A stretch of 8,443 nt of DNA, from contig JAGLQP010000072.1 in the NCBI GenBank assembly GCA_023136785.1, forward strand, positions 1 through 8,443, read 5' to 3'. The translations under genes were made by a program, and so were the position numbers. Positions 6,985 through 8,443 of this stretch are shown here, in pieces. The notes beneath the pieces are model-generated. The model was not told the DNA's origin. It saw nothing but the letters and a program-made list of their open reading frames with translations, and did no database searches. The DNA is from Spirochaetales bacterium (GTDB lineage Bacteria; Spirochaetota; Spirochaetia; SZUA-6; DRHE01). Each line of letters begins with the position of its first letter. Position 1 is the stretch's first letter.

Positions 6985-7854
6985 ATGCCGCGCGTTGTCA
7001 AATGCGCCCATATCCAAGCGTCCAATCCGAAACATGAGGGATCCCCCGAAGAAATCAAAGAGGCGATGATCGCCAAGCATATCCCGATGATCGAAGAGGC
7101 CGGGAAGAAGGGGGTTCAGATCCTCTGCCTGCAGGAGTTGTTTCACGGACCCTATTTCGCCGCGGAGCAGGACATCAAGTGGTACCGAACGGCCGAAACC
7201 GTTCCGGGACCCATCACCGAGCGTTTCGCTCCTCTGGCAAAAAAATACAACATGGTCATGATCGTGCCGGTCTACGAAATGGAGCAGGAGGGAGTGTACT
7301 TCAACACCGCCCAGGTCATCGACAGAGACGGGAAGTATCTGGGCAAGATGCGCAAGGTGCATATCCCGCACACCTATCCGGCCTTCTGGGAGAAGTTCTA
7401 CTTCAAACCCGGGACCCTGGGTTTCCCCGTTTTCGATACGGACTACGCCCGGATCGGCATCTACATCTGCTACGACAGACACTTTCCAGAATGCGCCCGG
7501 GTATTGGCCTTGAAGGGGGCGGAGATCCTGTTCAACCCCTCGGCCACGACCCACGGGAAGTCCCGCTATCTCTGGGAGCTGGAACAGCCCGCCCAGGCGG
7601 TGGCCAACGGAGTGTTTATCGGGGCCAACAATCGGGTGGGAACCGAAAAGCCCTGGGAGTTCGGTCAGTTCTACGGATCCAGTTATTTCTGCAATCCCAG
7701 AGGACAGTTGATCGCCAAGGGGAGTGAAGACAAAGATGAAGTGGTGATCGTGGAGCTGGATCTGGAGCAGATTCGCGAGGTTCGGGACGGCTGGCAGTTC
7801 TTCCGAGATCGTAGGCCCGAGGCCTACGGCGAGATCTGCGGGCAGCTGCCCTGA
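6985..7854 (+). CDS. Beta-ureidopropionase-type carbon-nitrogen hydrolase (N-carbamoyl-beta-alanine amidohydrolase)
   Basis: A 289-residue cytoplasmic member of the nitrilase superfamily. The catalytic Glu-Lys-Cys triad is visible: E51 in LQELFHGPYF, K124 in KMRKVHIP and C162 in ICYDRHFPE. The wording around these residues (QELFHGPYF, EKFYFKPG, GANNRVG, YGSSYFCNPRGQ) is that of N-carbamoyl-beta-alanine or N-carbamoyl-D-amino acid and putrescine amidohydrolases rather than true nitrilases. Length is normal. The start at 6985 is preceded by GAGGGAG six bases upstream, inside a 10-bp palindrome (6975-6984). Expected reaction: N-carbamoyl-beta-alanine to beta-alanine, CO2 and ammonia, the last step of reductive uracil breakdown. 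The NCS2 permease follows on the same strand, and the aminotransferase that could use beta-alanine lies divergently. N-carbamoylputrescine is the main alternative substrate; the neighbourhood favours beta-alanine. Confidence 0.85.
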   Translation: MPRVVKCAHIQASNPKHEGSPEEIKEAMIAKHIPMIEEAGKKGVQILCLQELFHGPYFAAEQDIKWYRTAETVPGPITERFAPLAKKYNMVMIVPVYEMEQEGVYFNTAQVIDRDGKYLGKMRKVHIPHTYPAFWEKFYFKPGTLGFPVFDTDYARIGIYICYDRHFPECARVLALKGAEILFNPSATTHGKSRYLWELEQPAQAVANGVFIGANNRVGTEKPWEFGQFYGSSYFCNPRGQLIAKGSEDKDEVVIVELDLEQIREVRDGWQFFRDRRPEAYGEICGQLP

Positions 7855-7872
7855 AGCGATGACATGAAATAG

Positions 7873-7905
7873 GAGCACGTCGCTTCCGTTGGAAGGGGAG
7901 TGCTC
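7873..7905 (+). terminator. Imperfect hairpin after the hydrolase gene, weak terminator or attenuating structure
   Basis: GAGCAC (7873-7878) pairs with GTGCTC (7900-7905), and an inner CTTCC/GGAAG stem (7883-7887, 7891-7895) closes a GTT loop, leaving small 4-nt internal bulges. It is followed by TTGTTATATAT, a poor T-run. It may partly end the hydrolase transcript before the permease gene. Confidence 0.4.
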
Positions 7906-7917
7906 TTGTTATATATG
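7889..7917 (+). promoter_or_regulatory. Possible promoter for the permease gene
   Basis: TTGGAA (7889-7894) and TATATG (7912-7917) are 17 bp apart. Both boxes are moderate matches. The -10 box overlaps the left arm of the 21-bp palindrome. Confidence 0.35.
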
Positions 7918-7934
7918 TGCGCATAGCGCACATA
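7914..7934. promoter_or_regulatory. Perfect 21-bp palindrome, operator-like
   Basis: TATGTGCGC (7914-7922) and GCGCACATA (7926-7934) flank a central ATA. A-runs follow on the plus strand, so the polarity is wrong for a plus-strand terminator, and on the minus strand the T-run precedes the stem. Its place, 22 bp before the permease ATG and over the predicted -10, fits a repressor site or a 5'-leader hairpin. The cognate regulator is unknown. Confidence 0.5.
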
Positions 7935-7956
7935 AAAAAATAAATCGGAGGTCTCT

Positions 7957-8443
7957 ATGAGCGACCAAGCAAAAGTGCAAGCCAGGGGGTGGGTGATCTA
8001 TCCGCTTGGCAGCCGCCCGAAAATGGGCCTCGCCATCCTGCTGGGGATTCAGCACTACCTCACCATGTTCGGTGCGACAGTCCTGATTCCCTTCATCGTT
8101 GGCGGCGCGATGGGGTTGCCGCAGGCAGAGCTAGCCCTGCTCATCTCCACCATGTTCTTCGTGTCGGGACTCACCACCCTGATCCAGCAGTCCCCCATCG
8201 GAAACAGGCTGCCCATCGTACAGGGCGGAACGTTCTCCTTCTTGGGTCCGATGTTCGCCATCGTCGGTATGGTGGCCGCCCAGAACTTGGGCTGGGAGGT
8301 GATGATCCAGCAGGTCTGCGCCGCGGTCATGTTCGCTTCGGTGATCGAGATCGTGCTGGGCTACACCGGACTGATGGGTTACATCAAACGGATTATTAGC
8401 CCGATCACCATCGGCCCAACCATCGCCATGATCGGTCTGGCCC
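7957..8443 (+). CDS. NCS2-family uracil/xanthine-type permease (3'-truncated by window edge)
   Basis: The first 162 codons of a nucleobase:cation symporter-2 (NAT/NCS2) inner-membrane transporter. The ATG at 7957 is preceded by GGAGG five bases upstream. Conserved marks: LLGIQHYLTMFGATVLIPF at about 28-46 with the family's QH pair in helix 1, RLPIVQGGTFSFLGPMFAI with the QGGTFSF half-helix of helix 3, and GYIKRIISPITIGPTIAMIG near the end, matching the RxxxPxxxGP region. About 60% of the protein (helices 6-14) lies beyond the window. Following the hydrolase gene, and near a beta-alanine-type aminotransferase, uracil or thymine is the likely substrate. Xanthine or uric acid permeases share these motifs, so the base transported is inferred from context. 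Confidence 0.88.
   Translation, partial: MSDQAKVQARGWVIYPLGSRPKMGLAILLGIQHYLTMFGATVLIPFIVGGAMGLPQAELALLISTMFFVSGLTTLIQQSPIGNRLPIVQGGTFSFLGPMFAIVGMVAAQNLGWEVMIQQVCAAVMFASVIEIVLGYTGLMGYIKRIISPITIGPTIAMIGLA

Noticed and set aside
6772..7878. Long (368-codon) open frame on the minus strand opposite the hydrolase gene
   Set aside because: It lies antisense to a well-supported hydrolase with catalytic residues; its translation has no recognisable family, and it arises from G+C-rich third positions of the plus-strand gene.
7914..7940. Palindrome plus A-run as a rho-independent terminator
   Set aside because: The A-run follows the stem on the plus strand, and on the minus strand the T-run precedes the stem, so neither polarity gives a stem followed by T.

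Overview
The window is bacterial DNA of moderately high G+C, with Shine-Dalgarno-led genes and compact operons. The host cannot be named from the sequence. A fermentative or anaerobic bacterium, perhaps a spirochaete or a clostridial relative, is a weak guess from the gene families. There are no rRNA or tRNA genes, CRISPR arrays, or insertion sequences with recognisable ends.

Left part (1-2275): the 3' end of a Gfo/Idh/MocA-type NAD(P)-dependent sugar or cyclitol oxidoreductase (+) converges on a 12-helix MFS permease (-). Their stop codons overlap by 7 bp.

Middle (2272-3600): a gene graveyard on the minus strand. Upstream of the MFS gene, and overlapping it by GTGA, lies a decayed carboxyltransferase half of a large fused acyl-CoA carboxylase, with large internal deletions, three homopolymer indels and a nonsense codon. 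Fused directly to it is a second decayed gene, a conserved uncharacterised protein with an internal deletion and an in-frame TGA. The open 217-codon frame at 2391-3044 is a chimera of these two remnants and not a gene. A clean rho-independent terminator (3529-3555) then ends the next minus-strand operon.

Right part (3602-8443): a coherent catabolic module. On the minus strand, a class III aminotransferase is followed by a CoA-acylating aldehyde dehydrogenase of the sulfoacetaldehyde dehydrogenase (SauS) type. Divergently on the plus strand are a beta-ureidopropionase-type carbon-nitrogen hydrolase and an NCS2 uracil/xanthine-type permease, cut by the window edge. The simplest reading is the lower part of reductive pyrimidine catabolism: uracil uptake, N-carbamoyl-beta-alanine to beta-alanine, transamination to malonate semialdehyde, then CoA-dependent oxidation. 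A SauS-type enzyme would be expected to keep the acid group and give malonyl-CoA, rather than decarboxylate to acetyl-CoA as MmsA does. The first two enzymes of the pathway (dihydropyrimidine dehydrogenase and dihydropyrimidinase) are not in the window.

Points most worth a second look: the SauS-like enzyme in a beta-alanine setting; a 96-codon in-frame zinc-ribbon-like extension ahead of the aminotransferase, with a promoter that would start transcription at its GTG; a perfect 21-bp palindrome over the predicted -10 box of the permease gene; and the pseudogene block.
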